A stretch of 64,000 bases of DNA from positions 496,001 to 560,000 of the forward strand of contig CANLWN010000001.1 of the NCBI GenBank assembly GCA_947494825.1, written 5' to 3'. This DNA comes from an uncultured Flavobacteriaceae bacterium. GTDB lineage: Bacteria; Bacteroidota; Bacteroidia; Flavobacteriales; Flavobacteriaceae. The notes beneath the pieces were generated by a model. It worked only from the letters and a program-made list of their open reading frames with translations. It was not told where the DNA came from and searched no databases. Below are positions 24,869 through 33,861 of this stretch, in pieces. Each line of letters starts with the position of its first letter. Position 1 is the first letter of the stretch. A program made the position numbers and the translations under genes.

Positions 24869-25279
24869 TCATTGGTAGACCTCACTAATCTGGACAATGG
24901 GCTGAATATTGGTATAGTTGGGGATGTCCCCTACGATCTGCTCCGCATTAGGTCCAAACGTATTTTGATAGGCCGAAAGCTTGTCAAAGTATAAATAGCC
25001 GATTGCCAAATAGGGAATGGGCTCATCGGGCGTCCTGCCCCCAATGCCCTTGTCAATTTCCAACAGCTTTAGGGAATCACCCATTAAACTTTGCAGCATG
25101 GGCATGTGTTTGTTGGAATAATAGTCCATGTCAAAGGATTTCCCTTCACTGTTCGGATACAGTATGGTCACTTTGATCATGCCCTTTTTGGTTTTAGGCG
25201 TATCTGTTTCCGTGGTCAGTTGCCAACTCGTAAAGAGTATCAAGGCACCAAGGGTTAGGAGGATAAATTTGGTTTTCAT
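24869..25279 (-). CDS. EthD-family protein with N-terminal signal or anchor
   Basis: The 136-residue protein has a hydrophobic N terminus (MKTKFILLTLGALILFTSW). An EthD-type dimeric alpha+beta barrel follows: MIKVTILYPNSEGKSFDMDY, YSNKHMPMLQSLMGD and IPYLAIGYLYFD. EthD domains occur in ring-cleavage and ether-degradation loci. The export signal is unusual for the family but common for Bacteroidota relatives. It converges with the DUF2892 gene. Confidence 0.82.
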   Translation of the reverse strand: MKTKFILLTLGALILFTSWQLTTETDTPKTKKGMIKVTILYPNSEGKSFDMDYYSNKHMPMLQSLMGDSLKLLEIDKGIGGRTPDEPIPYLAIGYLYFDKLSAYQNTFGPNAEQIVGDIPNYTNIQPIVQISEVYQ

Positions 25280-25426
25280 ATTGCTAGGATTTAATGATTT
25301 GTAAAAGCTTACTGTTTATAGCGGTAATTTAAGCATAATTCCCGGATGCATATCGGATACTCCGAAAACCCTGCAACACTGTATAAAAAAATCCGTCTTT
25401 TGGGTATGACCAAAAAAATTGATGAA

Positions 25427-26302
25427 ATGAAAAAATTGCTTTTTGTATTTCTTGTCGTGTTCCTAAGCTTTGGATGTGAAGTAGTATCCCAAACCGCCCA
25501 ACTCAAGGAAGTAGGCTCCAGGGGCCGATACACCACGCTTGCACCCTTTGCCACGTTCGACCCCGGCCACAAATCCGTGGAAATTTGGATACCCGAGGGA
25601 AAGAAGGCGCCCATTATAGTCTACGCGCATGGGGGTGCGGGTTATCGGGACGATGATCGTGCCCGGGTGGAAATGTTCCGCCGCAACGGCTTTGCCACCC
25701 TTTCCTTTGATGCCTACGAGATGAACGGGTTGGATTGGGAGTTTGTGACCCGCAGGGTGACCAACAACGGGAAGCAGAACCTCATCTGGAACGTGTTTAA
25801 GGGCGCGGTGGCCTATGCGGCCGACAATGATGCTTGGGACAACCAAAATATCTTTTTTTATGGAGGTTCCAATGGGGGTCGTACCATATTATATGCTGGG
25901 AGCGAACTAAAAAAGTATCCCATAAAGGGCATTATCTCGGAAGCCCCGGCAGCTACCGGATACGAGCTAGGGGATTTAAATATACCCACCATTGTCCCCT
26001 TTGGCAAACTGGATACCTGGGCCGGAAAATCGGACACCGATTATGTATGGACAAGGACCTATCCCTCCTCCCCCATATCCTTGGAAACCTGGCTAAACGC
26101 CCAAAAGGAAAAAGGGCACCCGATTAAATTCATTTTTTATGAAAATGCCGGTCATCTATTATTCGCGGGGCCGCTGGAAAAGGTTACGGTAAAGCGGGGC
26201 GATAAGATTGCCTTTAAGGCCTATCAAGGAGCGAGTGAAGCAGCGCTTAAACAATACGAAGAGGATGTCATTGCCTTTGTAAAGCGTCATTTGACCAACT
26301 AA
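25427..26302 (+). CDS. Exported alpha/beta hydrolase (dienelactone-hydrolase-like lipoprotein)
   Basis: The 291-residue protein has a lipoprotein signal (LVVFLSFGCEVV, Cys at 17) and an alpha/beta hydrolase domain. HGGAGYRDDD is the oxyanion-hole loop (about 68-77). GGSNGG places the nucleophile at S148, GKLDTW the acid at D196, and NAGHLLF the base at H243. The start at 25427 gives a proper signal peptide; an earlier ATG at 25346 would spoil it. Substrate not identifiable. Confidence 0.85.
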   Translation: MKKLLFVFLVVFLSFGCEVVSQTAQLKEVGSRGRYTTLAPFATFDPGHKSVEIWIPEGKKAPIIVYAHGGAGYRDDDRARVEMFRRNGFATLSFDAYEMNGLDWEFVTRRVTNNGKQNLIWNVFKGAVAYAADNDAWDNQNIFFYGGSNGGRTILYAGSELKKYPIKGIISEAPAATGYELGDLNIPTIVPFGKLDTWAGKSDTDYVWTRTYPSSPISLETWLNAQKEKGHPIKFIFYENAGHLLFAGPLEKVTVKRGDKIAFKAYQGASEAALKQYEEDVIAFVKRHLTN

Positions 26303-26358
26303 TGTCTCCACGTCCGCCCATTAAAGAATATGTAATCCCTTGTTTGCTCCCATTGCCG

Positions 26359-26844
26359 TTAAAATTTAGCATGTCCTTTTTTACTCCATAGGTAATTTAA
26401 ATCATCTTTTTTCAGGATAAAATAAATCGTTACTACTGAAATAAGCGGAACAGGGAATCCTGAGCCAATACCGAGTGGAGAAATGGCCAGAAAAAAGATG
26501 ATGGCACCAATACATGCAAGACGAACAAACCAACCATTGAGCATCATACCTATAGCTATCAATGCCTGTCCGAAGGAAATGGCCGTGACCATCAAGGTAA
26601 CATTTTCCTTGAACCAACCGTTTATGAAAGCTTTGTATAGGTGGAAAGGGGTAAAAGTGGCATACTCCAAATAAACTTCAGGACTGCTATGGGACGTAGT
26701 GTAGTTGATCCAACACGCCCAGGAAAATAACAGCACAAATAAGAAGCGTGCTAATTTAGGTATTCGAATGGATGCCACTAGAAATAAAAGGGCAATACTA
26801 TTGGATATTATCCATGGCGTAAAATATTCCTTTAAAAGTTCCAT
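26359..26844 (-). CDS. Polytopic membrane protein, unknown
   Basis: The 161-residue protein has four or five hydrophobic segments: about 10-28, 32-48, 78-105, 108-125 and 130-146. Between them are short charged loops, and conserved-looking residues lie in YATFTPFHLYKAFINGW and GSGFPVPLISV. The pattern is DoxX-like but lacks the family's usual core, so only a membrane protein is claimed. It is followed on the minus strand by a convergent hydrolase gene. Confidence 0.72.
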   Translation of the reverse strand: MELLKEYFTPWIISNSIALLFLVASIRIPKLARFLFVLLFSWACWINYTTSHSSPEVYLEYATFTPFHLYKAFINGWFKENVTLMVTAISFGQALIAIGMMLNGWFVRLACIGAIIFFLAISPLGIGSGFPVPLISVVTIYFILKKDDLNYLWSKKGHAKF

Positions 26845-26885
26845 TTGATCTGTTAATCACAATTAGGTCCAGCGATTCAATTGGA

Positions 26886-27019
26886 GCTAACGGTTGGTAT
26901 TAAAGCAGTAGTGGTTCAACAGCACTATACTTTCAAACCACTACTAAGATACTGAATTGCTAAAGTGTTTCCAGAACCAATTCACCATTATTGCTTTTAT
27001 ACACTATTGTGAAATGTAG
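26886..27019 (-). repeat. attC-like element I
   Basis: Read in gene direction, the element begins after the DUF1330-like gene (CACAATAGTGTATAAAAGCA) and ends TAATACCAACCGTTAGCT. Inside it AGTAGTGGTT/AACCACTACT (26907-26916/26936-26945) forms a 10-bp stem with a 19-nt loop. The end GTTAGCT matches six of seven positions of the attC R' consensus GTTRRRY. It shares its ends with element J. Confidence 0.45.
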
Positions 27020-27024
27020 AGACA

Positions 27025-27762
27025 TTACTGAATAGCTTCTCCAAGAATAAAGATCAGCTTGCTCAGTGATTCATCTCGTTTGGGAAATAATTTCAGCATC
27101 CGTTCATCGGTAACCATTTGTTGCATACCTTCTTTTGAATCGAAATAAAAACGATGGATCTCACTGGGTTGTGCCAGTTCTCCTTTCGTTTCAATAGGGA
27201 AGAGGAATCTTTCAAAGTGGGTGCCAAATTCAGGAATTATAGCACATGCTTCATCGTGATATTCAGCAAACTGGTCTTCGTACTTTTTACCCGCTTTAAA
27301 ATAGACCAAAGCCACACCATACGTTTTGCTGTTGTCCCCTATTTCCCGTGTAAATTCAAAGGCTGTTTTCTTAGTGACAAAACCATACATTTTTTCTACG
27401 GACGGAGCTACGACCTCTGCTTTAAGTGCTAGAAATTCTGGGTCTTTGTTAAACGCTTCCAATGCTTCCATGTTTGGATATACGGCAAAATGGATTTCAT
27501 CAGGAAGTTCCAGATCTCCTTGAGCTACTATTGTAGGTTTTATTACCCTTTCAATCCGGGCTGCATATTTTTCTAGCAATACATTGCCCCTTGATCTTAG
27601 TTTTTCAAATTTATTTTCTTGTCCATCTTTCAGATAGAATAGTGCCACGTTAATTATTTCTTGATTATTCATCTTTTGCTTTGTATTGGATTCTACTTTT
27701 TCTTCATTTGTTGAACATGAGGTTAGCAGTGCTACCATTACACCCATTACCAATGATTTCAT
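27025..27762 (-). CDS. Lipoprotein with two tandem DUF1330/ABM-like domains
   Basis: The 245-residue protein starts with a lipoprotein signal (VMGVMVALLTSCSTNEE, Cys about 17). Two similar halves follow, each a dimeric alpha+beta barrel unit with EIINVALFYLKDGQE and ELPDEIHFAVYPNMEAL in the first, and VALVYFKAGKKYEDQF and AQPSEIHRFYFDSKEG in the second. The start at 27762 was chosen for the signal. It is encoded 5 bases after the SRPBCC gene, in the AraC-linked operon. A fused pseudo-dimer of this fold is of interest; substrate unknown. Confidence 0.82.
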   Translation of the reverse strand: MKSLVMGVMVALLTSCSTNEEKVESNTKQKMNNQEIINVALFYLKDGQENKFEKLRSRGNVLLEKYAARIERVIKPTIVAQGDLELPDEIHFAVYPNMEALEAFNKDPEFLALKAEVVAPSVEKMYGFVTKKTAFEFTREIGDNSKTYGVALVYFKAGKKYEDQFAEYHDEACAIIPEFGTHFERFLFPIETKGELAQPSEIHRFYFDSKEGMQQMVTDERMLKLFPKRDESLSKLIFILGEAIQ

Positions 27763-27767
27763 GGTTA

Positions 27768-28193
27768 TTATAGATTTTGATTGATATATGTTTCCATTTC
27801 CTGTAAGCCCGTGTTCCAAAGGTTTTTGAATGCTTCTTTTGCTATTTCACCGTTTTCGGGTGTCGCTTTAAAGGAAGCAGACCAATCCACGATGCTCTTT
27901 CCATTACCGTCATTTCGAACGGTCATTGTTTCTACGATATCTTCAACGGGTAACATGGTTTGTTGCGGGATGGCAAAACGAAAGGTTTTGGTTTCATGGT
28001 TTACCTCCAAAATGTCCTCAACCAGATCGGTACCATCTATTGTTTGACAAAAACGTTTACCATTTGCTACGCTACAAGTTTTAATTAGCGAACTAAACCA
28101 TCTGTCCACTCCTCCAATTGCACCGATTACTTCCCATGCTTTATCAGGGGTAACATCTAAATTTTTTGAGATTTTTTCTTCGATTGTCTTCAT
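27768..28193 (-). CDS. SRPBCC-family ligand-binding protein
   Basis: The 141-residue protein begins KTIEEKISKNLDVTPDKAWE and has VDRWFSSLIKTCSVANGKRF, LPVEDIVETMTVRNDGNGKS and a C-terminal helix NLWNTGLQEMETYINQ. This is the polyketide cyclase/dehydrase-type SRPBCC fold. The AraC regulator is 62 bases upstream, and the lipoprotein with tandem DUF1330-like domains is 5 bases downstream, all on the minus strand. Confidence 0.86.
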   Translation of the reverse strand: MKTIEEKISKNLDVTPDKAWEVIGAIGGVDRWFSSLIKTCSVANGKRFCQTIDGTDLVEDILEVNHETKTFRFAIPQQTMLPVEDIVETMTVRNDGNGKSIVDWSASFKATPENGEIAKEAFKNLWNTGLQEMETYINQNL

Positions 28194-28255
28194 GATTTTT
28201 AAGTTTTAATGATGAAGACAAATGTGCTAAACTTAGAAAATAGTTATTTGCACAG

Positions 28256-29116
28256 CTAGTTCAATGATTTGCCAAAATGGTTCAGCTTGTAGATTGTTGG
28301 GGGAAGACCCTTTTTTTGTTTGAAGATTCTTGAAAAATGAGCTACACTCGAAAAACCGCACTCGTAAGCTATTTCAGTTGCTCTCAAGTCGGTTTTAGCC
28401 AATAATTCAAGTGCCATTTCAATTTTTTTATTGCGAAAGTAGGTAGCTGGTGATTGTCCGTATGCTTTTTGGAATTCACGCTTAAATGTAGAGCGGCTCA
28501 TTGCTGCAAGACTCGCCAATTTTGCAATGGTAACTGATGAATATACGTGCGCATCAACAATATCCCTCAGTGTATAGGAGTTGGGCTGAAAAAGGTTGGA
28601 CAATATTGTTTTAATCTCAGGCGCATTTTTCGTTTTACTGAGCAATAATATAATTTCTTTCAGCTTCAAAACCAGAATTTCTTCGTCAACAACCTCTGGG
28701 TTTTCAAAATAAAATAACAAGGAATCAATGTATTTGGCAATGAGTTGATCTTGATGGAGCTTAGCCATACCAATTACTCCTGCAGCATCCTGCTTTTTAA
28801 GAAACTCAGGTAATTTATTTTCATAGATTTTCAATAACACCTCAGGAAAAAAATGCACCGCCACGGCTTGGTATTTATTAGTATCTGGAGTTGGAACCAT
28901 GTCCGACCAATAATTTCCACATTTCATCAATACCGCCTCTTTGGCATTAATCCTAAGCTGTTCATTTTCTGAGGTAGAATCATAGGTACCCTCCATTACA
29001 TAAAGAAAACAGGCTTCATCAGGCATGGGATTCGGTTTTTTAAATGGGGGCTTGAGAACAATTGTTTCAAATAACAGCTTCCCAAATAGGTCCATTCTTT
29101 TGTGCTCGAGTATCAT
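28256..29116 (-). CDS. AraC-family transcriptional regulator, paralogue 1
   Basis: The 286-residue protein has an N-terminal cupin-like domain with EACFLYVMEGTYDS and AKEAVLMKCGNYW. A helical linker with IDSLLFYFENPEVVDEEILVLKLKEIILLL is followed by an AraC HTH pair (about 190-282; IAKLASLAAMSRSTFKREF and IAYECGFSSVAHFSRIF). It is clearly related over its whole length to the regulator at 52701-53543. The next genes downstream on the same strand are the SRPBCC and tandem-DUF1330 genes, its likely targets. Confidence 0.9.
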   Translation of the reverse strand: MILEHKRMDLFGKLLFETIVLKPPFKKPNPMPDEACFLYVMEGTYDSTSENEQLRINAKEAVLMKCGNYWSDMVPTPDTNKYQAVAVHFFPEVLLKIYENKLPEFLKKQDAAGVIGMAKLHQDQLIAKYIDSLLFYFENPEVVDEEILVLKLKEIILLLSKTKNAPEIKTILSNLFQPNSYTLRDIVDAHVYSSVTIAKLASLAAMSRSTFKREFQKAYGQSPATYFRNKKIEMALELLAKTDLRATEIAYECGFSSVAHFSRIFKQKKGLPPTIYKLNHFGKSLN

Positions 29117-29276
29117 TCTTTATATTTCACAACAATTGGCTAAAGGACATATATCCTTTATCTGTACTGTATCAATAGCTCCAATATAATGTAAAATATC
29201 TGTTTAAAATTCTTCCCCCGTTGATTCAGGAATCCATGTCGGACCAGTAAAGGATATTAACCATGTATTACGGCAG

Positions 29277-30617
29277 TTAAACAGTAGACCAAGCCACCTT
29301 GCCATCCTGATCGTACCAGGTTTCCGTAAGCTCCCCATCCTTTATCTCCAGGATGGCAAAGCCGTTTTTGACCCGTAGTTCGTTACGGGGCACAGGCTTT
29401 TCCAGGGGCGTGTTGGCGTAATAGTCCACATGAGGCGCATTTACCAACCATTGTGCATGGCCAAAGGGTATGCCGCCATGCCCCAGGCATCGGGCCTTTG
29501 TGGCACCGCTTGGCGCAGAATCGGAATAGACCACCGCGTTGTGGATATGCCCCCAGTACCAGACCTCCGGACGTTTTCCGTTTAAGGAATGGGTCACCAC
29601 ATCAGTCCACAAGGTATTGGTCTGTCTTCCCTGTACGTCCATGGGGTTGTGATGGGTAAGTACGATCACCTTCTTGCCTTTGGCCTGCCTGGCGATAAAT
29701 CCGTCCGGACCGGGCTGATAGGGATCATTGATGGCCCCGTCCATATACATGCCGGTAGCGTTGTAGGCGGAGTCCAATCCCAATACCACCCAATCGCCAT
29801 AAGCGATGGAAAAATAGGTAGTACCCTGCTGCTTTTCAAAAATTGGGGAGGCAAGGGCGGTATGGTACAGGCCCTTGGCCCCATCGTACATCTCGTGATT
29901 GGAATTCAGGGTAAAGTTCCCCAAGGCAGCGGACTCCCAGCAATCCAATAAATTCCATTGCTCCTCATAGCCAAGGCCCGCGTAATACACATCGCCCAGA
30001 TGGATCATAATATCCGGTTTGGCCTTGGCCATCTGCTGCATGACCAGTTGTGAGGGACTGTGGGGTAGATTCCCGTCCTTGTACTTTCCCGTGCCCCAAT
30101 CGCCGAACAAGGCTATTTTTAATGATTTCTGGGTATCCGGATCTATGTTCAAGGTAGCCGGATTGTGCGCCAAAGGCCGAGGCGGATTTATATTTAACGC
30201 TACCAGAAGATAGCCGATCAGCGCCAAGGACCATCCTGGATCCATTACGGCGCAGGTAGCTGTGGAGACCAGCGAGCCATCACCGAGCAGCACCCCTTTC
30301 CCTTGCCAGATCTCCCACCAACGGGACCATTCCTTGTCATTGATATCTGATGTGGGCATCCCGGCTTTCCTCAGTTTTTCGCGGAGCGATTCGGAAATGA
30401 GATCGCTGTTGTTGAGGAAGTACAGGGCCCAGCCAAATTCAATATCCCCTTTGGCATCCGGACCCGGTGGCGTGGGGGTATTCATCAGCTGAATGAGCTG
30501 GTCTTCTGAGGCCTTGAGCATGCTCCAAATATGGAGCTCTATTTGTGCTCCGCTTTGCAGGGCATCGTACACTAGTTGTTGCTTCTCCTGAAGCGCTTGT
30601 TGGAATGGCTGTGACAT
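29277..30617 (-). CDS. Calcineurin-like metallophosphoesterase
   Basis: The 446-residue protein has a unique helical N-terminal region of about 160 residues. A complete metallophosphoesterase domain follows: GDWG (172-175), HLGDVYYAG (about 207-214), NSNHEM (238-243, in place of the usual GNHE), LTHHNP (His metal ligand) and GHIHN. There is no signal peptide; a hydrophobic stretch near 128-142 may be buried. Such enzymes hydrolyse phosphomonoesters or diesters with two metals. The variant GNHE motif keeps the His but shifts Gly to Ser. Substrate unknown. Confidence 0.88.
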   Translation of the reverse strand: MSQPFQQALQEKQQLVYDALQSGAQIELHIWSMLKASEDQLIQLMNTPTPPGPDAKGDIEFGWALYFLNNSDLISESLREKLRKAGMPTSDINDKEWSRWWEIWQGKGVLLGDGSLVSTATCAVMDPGWSLALIGYLLVALNINPPRPLAHNPATLNIDPDTQKSLKIALFGDWGTGKYKDGNLPHSPSQLVMQQMAKAKPDIMIHLGDVYYAGLGYEEQWNLLDCWESAALGNFTLNSNHEMYDGAKGLYHTALASPIFEKQQGTTYFSIAYGDWVVLGLDSAYNATGMYMDGAINDPYQPGPDGFIARQAKGKKVIVLTHHNPMDVQGRQTNTLWTDVVTHSLNGKRPEVWYWGHIHNAVVYSDSAPSGATKARCLGHGGIPFGHAQWLVNAPHVDYYANTPLEKPVPRNELRVKNGFAILEIKDGELTETWYDQDGKVAWSTV

Positions 30618-30757
30618 TTGAATTTAGGTTTTAGGTGTAAAGATGTTGTTCCACAATTGGAATGGTGGGGGAAGTACCTAAATATACGGATAAATATGAA
30701 GAAATATGTATTTTCTTACAAATAATAAGGGCAAGGATACTGTTGCGTCGTTATTCT

Positions 30758-30818
30758 GTTAAACGTTGGTATTAAAGAACCGGACTCCTGCTTTTATAAA
30801 GGGTTTTGTTGTGCTCGG
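30758..30818 (-). repeat. attC-like element J
   Basis: In gene direction it follows the ankyrin gene: GAGCACAACAAAACCC at the start and TAATACCAACGTTTAAC at the end. GCACAAC and GTTTAAC each match six of seven positions of the attC R consensus pair (RYYYAAC and GTTRRRY). The element is about 60 bases, in the attC size range, and shares its end sequence with element I. Confidence 0.5.
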
Positions 30819-30830
30819 TATTTTAATTTT

Positions 30831-31559
30831 CTATTCAGGCAAATAATCCCCAACCAAATTCCAGTCCATTGCGTTTCCCCAACCGTGTCCATGGTCGCTA
30901 ATATTTATCCTCTTATGCCCTTCGGATACCCGGTATTTGCCATAGGTCAACAAAGCTAAGATCTTTCCTGGCCTAAGATGTTGACTTGCCCAACTTAAAG
31001 GCGAATCTCCATTGGCATCTTTTGCCTGTTTATCAGCTCCGTTCTCAATCAAGAAGGAAATGGTTTGTTCGTCGGCATAAGCAGCAGCTCTGTGAAGTGG
31101 TGTTTCCCCTTTTGTACGCACATCCCGCATGAACGCCCCTGTTTGCATGCCTGGAATGGTCTTTGCATTAAGGTTTGCTCCTTTTTCAACCAATAATCTA
31201 ACCACATAAAAATAATAGGGTCTACCCGCTTTGGCCAATGAATTATGAAGCGGGGTTTCATTTGTTTTGTCAACGTGGCAATTCACATTCGCCCCTTGAT
31301 TGATTAGAAAATCGCAAACCTTCCAATGTCCAAAAAATGCAGCATTTCCCAGTTCGTCATCAATATTTATACTCTCCAAAGTTCCCCCATTCTCGACCAC
31401 CGCTCTCAATCCGGTTACATCATTATAGTAGACCAGCCATTGAAGCGGTTTTACCTCCCCTTTTTTGAGCATCTCCATCCACTTCGGTATTTTCATTAAT
31501 TCAACAATGTAATCCGTTCTTCCGCGACCAATCAGTTCTAGTATTTTTGAAGGTTCCAT
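30831..31559 (-). CDS. Ankyrin-repeat protein
   Basis: The 242-residue protein contains about four ankyrin repeats between residues 60 and 205: DELGNAAFFGHWKVCDFLIN, NETPLHNSLAKAG, GETPLHRAAAYADEQTISFL and GDSPLSWASQH. There is no signal peptide, so it is probably cytoplasmic and acts in protein binding. Its first 50 residues (SKILELIGRGRTDYIVELMK) form an extra helical cap. It is followed by an attC-like element and is isolated from functional partners. Confidence 0.88.
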   Translation of the reverse strand: MEPSKILELIGRGRTDYIVELMKIPKWMEMLKKGEVKPLQWLVYYNDVTGLRAVVENGGTLESINIDDELGNAAFFGHWKVCDFLINQGANVNCHVDKTNETPLHNSLAKAGRPYYFYVVRLLVEKGANLNAKTIPGMQTGAFMRDVRTKGETPLHRAAAYADEQTISFLIENGADKQAKDANGDSPLSWASQHLRPGKILALLTYGKYRVSEGHKRINISDHGHGWGNAMDWNLVGDYLPE

Positions 31560-31924
31560 TTTTTGCTTTTTTATCGTTGAACACTAGTGGCACATACAAT
31601 CCATGATCACATACCCATCCTGCGAACAATATAAATCTACCATTTTTTCAATCATTATTTGGTGTCCCCAAAGAAGGCCGGTTTATGGGACCGATAAAGA
31701 AAAAAGCAAGATTTCTTCCCTGGGCTTTCTGTTCCTGATCTTTTTTATGGGACACGGTATGTCTTTGGTAGTGAAATTCACAACCCTCTCCCCCTACATT
31801 GCACTACGGAGGGCAGGTTCCTATTTGGTGTTCCGTGACTTCAGTGTGGAAGGGCGAAACCCGGAAAGCTATCTCTTAAAAAGGCCAAAAACTCCTTGCT
31901 TAACATCTTCTTTCCTTCGTTTTT
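31560..31924. other. Gene-free stretch between ankyrin gene and LytTR response regulator
   Basis: About 365 bases carry no supportable gene. A plus frame at 31603-31947 of 114 codons has no family features and runs into the response-regulator gene on the other strand. An inverted pair AAAAAGGCC/GGCCTTTTT (31878-31886/31928-31936) joins the last codons of the regulator gene to a point 41 bases downstream and ends in T-rich sequence; it may serve as a terminator. Confidence 0.4.
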
Positions 31925-32638
31925 TCAGGCCTTTTTATTTAAAATGACCCGCATAAATTCCTCTTTATAGGCCCTGCCAATGGGCAGTTTGGTGCCTCCG
32001 AAAAGGTAAACTTGGTTGCCCACAATTTTTTCAATGCGCTTTTCATTGACAATATGCGACTTATGGATGCGATGAAACTGCTTGCTTGGCAACGTCTCCG
32101 ACCAGAAGCGCAGTGGCTCCTGCGATAGGTGTTTTTTGTCCTCGGTCACGATTTCGGTATAATCGGAATCCGCGGTAATATGCTGTATATCGTCAAGGTT
32201 GATTTTAACATGCTCATAACCGGACTTGATGTAGATTTCCCTTTTTGATGACACCGAATCTCCCCCATGTTTATCTTGCGGCCCATTCTTTTTTCTTTCC
32301 GATACCTTGGCGATAGCCTTAACAAACCGCTGAAAGGAAAAGGGCTTTAATAAATAATCGACGACGTTGAATTCATAACTTTCCAAAGCGTAATCCGAGA
32401 AGGCCGTAGTTAGGATGACACTGGGCGGATTAGGCATAGTTTTTAAAAAATCGATCCCAGAAAGTACAGGTAAGTGGATGTCAAGAAAAAGCAGGTCGAC
32501 GGATTCGGTCTTAAGGTATTCCATGGCCTGTAATGCGTCAGAAAAAATGCCTTTTAGTTCTAAAGAACCCGTATCTTCAATATATTTCTTGAGGATACGC
32601 TGGGCGGGAGGCTGGTCTTCAACAATGATACAGTTCAT
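31925..32638 (-). CDS. LytTR-type response regulator
   Basis: The 237-residue protein has a receiver domain (residues 1-120: acidic pocket ED at 7-8, phosphoacceptor D53 in LFLDIHLPVLSG, Thr in LTTAFSD, and Lys in LLKPFSF). A LytTR DNA-binding domain follows (about 135-235; FHRIHKSHIVNEKRIEKIVG). It overlaps the sensor kinase gene by four bases, so both are one translationally coupled operon. Such pairs often control envelope or transport genes; the divergent TonB-dependent receptor is a candidate target. Confidence 0.94.
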   Translation of the reverse strand: MNCIIVEDQPPAQRILKKYIEDTGSLELKGIFSDALQAMEYLKTESVDLLFLDIHLPVLSGIDFLKTMPNPPSVILTTAFSDYALESYEFNVVDYLLKPFSFQRFVKAIAKVSERKKNGPQDKHGGDSVSSKREIYIKSGYEHVKINLDDIQHITADSDYTEIVTEDKKHLSQEPLRFWSETLPSKQFHRIHKSHIVNEKRIEKIVGNQVYLFGGTKLPIGRAYKEEFMRVILNKKA

Positions 32639-33735
32639 GAGCCGTTCATTTTACGTAACGCTATCGATAAGTTGACCTTGTAACTGTTCTCATCTTCCTG
32701 TATTTGGAGATGGTGTCTGTTTGGATAAAGGAGTTGCAAACGCTTTTGTACGTTTTTGAGCCCGATTCCAGCGTCCACCGTGTCAAGCCCCTGAGTAGGT
32801 TCATAGTTATTGGCACAATCAAAATGCAATGTATCATTCTTCATGTGAAGCTTAATGTCGATCTCGATATTCTCGGTCTGTCCTGCTTGGCTGTGCTTAA
32901 AAGCATTTTCTATAAAGACGATCAATATCAGCGGGGCGATCTTGTATCCTGCTTCAATATCATGCGCATCAAAATGAACCTTGCCCCTATTTTCAATTTG
33001 TAATTTGCTCAACTTTATAAAGTTATGCAATTGCTCAATTTCTTTTTGAAGTGGCACAAACTTTTCTTTGCACTCATAGAGCATATACCGCAACAGTCCG
33101 CTGAGCTCTAAAATAATTTCGGGGGTTTTGGGCGAGCTATCAAGCGCGTATGAATACAGATTATTGAGATTGTTGAACAAAAAGTGTGGATTGATCTGTG
33201 ACCTCAAAAATTGAAGCTCACTTTCTTTAACCGTACTTTTCAAGACTTCTATCTGTTCTTGTTTTTGCAGGGCATCCCATCCAAACTTGAACCCCGAAAG
33301 AATGGTAATCACGGGAAGCACCCCCAAGAGGGAGAAAATTACACCCGGAAATGACTTGGCCCTTCTGGTGCCCGCAAAGAAAATTTGCTCAAGCAACAGT
33401 TCTTCCAATAAAATGACCACGGCAACGACCAAGAATACAAAGCCAAAAAATTGCCAATATTTCCTTCTGTACAGAAAGCTTGGCATCAGCGAATACCCTA
33501 TAATGGCCGACGCAATGACATAGGTACTGAAGAAGGCCAATTGGTGCGCACGAAATCCCGGATTCTCCCTGTCAAATGAATAGAACAGGAATACCAGGAT
33601 AAGAAGCACCACTTGAAAGGCAAGTTCTCTTTTAGATATTGACATGGTTAAGGTATACTGCGCTAAAGGTACCCCCACAAGGTAGCAAAAGAAAATAAAT
33701 GTCGTCAACGACCGCTTTTGGGCCTTAAACGACAA
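32635..33735 (-). CDS. LytS/YehU-type sensor histidine kinase
   Basis: The 366-residue protein has four membrane segments in the first 150 residues. A His_kinase domain follows with QINPHFLFNNLNNLYSYALD (phosphoacceptor H184) and an ATPase half with FIENAFKHS (N277 in the N box) and DAGIGLKNVQKRL (G box). There is no PAS or large periplasmic domain. It forms a two-component system with the overlapping LytTR response regulator. It is divergent from the TonB-dependent receptor across about 125 bases. Confidence 0.93.
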   Translation of the reverse strand: MSFKAQKRSLTTFIFFCYLVGVPLAQYTLTMSISKRELAFQVVLLILVFLFYSFDRENPGFRAHQLAFFSTYVIASAIIGYSLMPSFLYRRKYWQFFGFVFLVVAVVILLEELLLEQIFFAGTRRAKSFPGVIFSLLGVLPVITILSGFKFGWDALQKQEQIEVLKSTVKESELQFLRSQINPHFLFNNLNNLYSYALDSSPKTPEIILELSGLLRYMLYECKEKFVPLQKEIEQLHNFIKLSKLQIENRGKVHFDAHDIEAGYKIAPLILIVFIENAFKHSQAGQTENIEIDIKLHMKNDTLHFDCANNYEPTQGLDTVDAGIGLKNVQKRLQLLYPNRHHLQIQEDENSYKVNLSIALRKMNGS

Positions 33736-33861
33736 TTCCCAGTGTGGTGGTAGAAATCCTTGTTGATTGGAGTGAAAGCTATGTCGTTCACGGGAAATAA
33801 TTTCAATTCCCTTCCTTTTATCGGAGATTTGGATTAAAATTAAAGGAATATGGGATTGGTT

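Noticed and set aside
31603-31947. 114-codon plus frame next to the LytTR response regulator
   Set aside because: Runs into the opposite-strand regulator gene and shows no recognisable domain.
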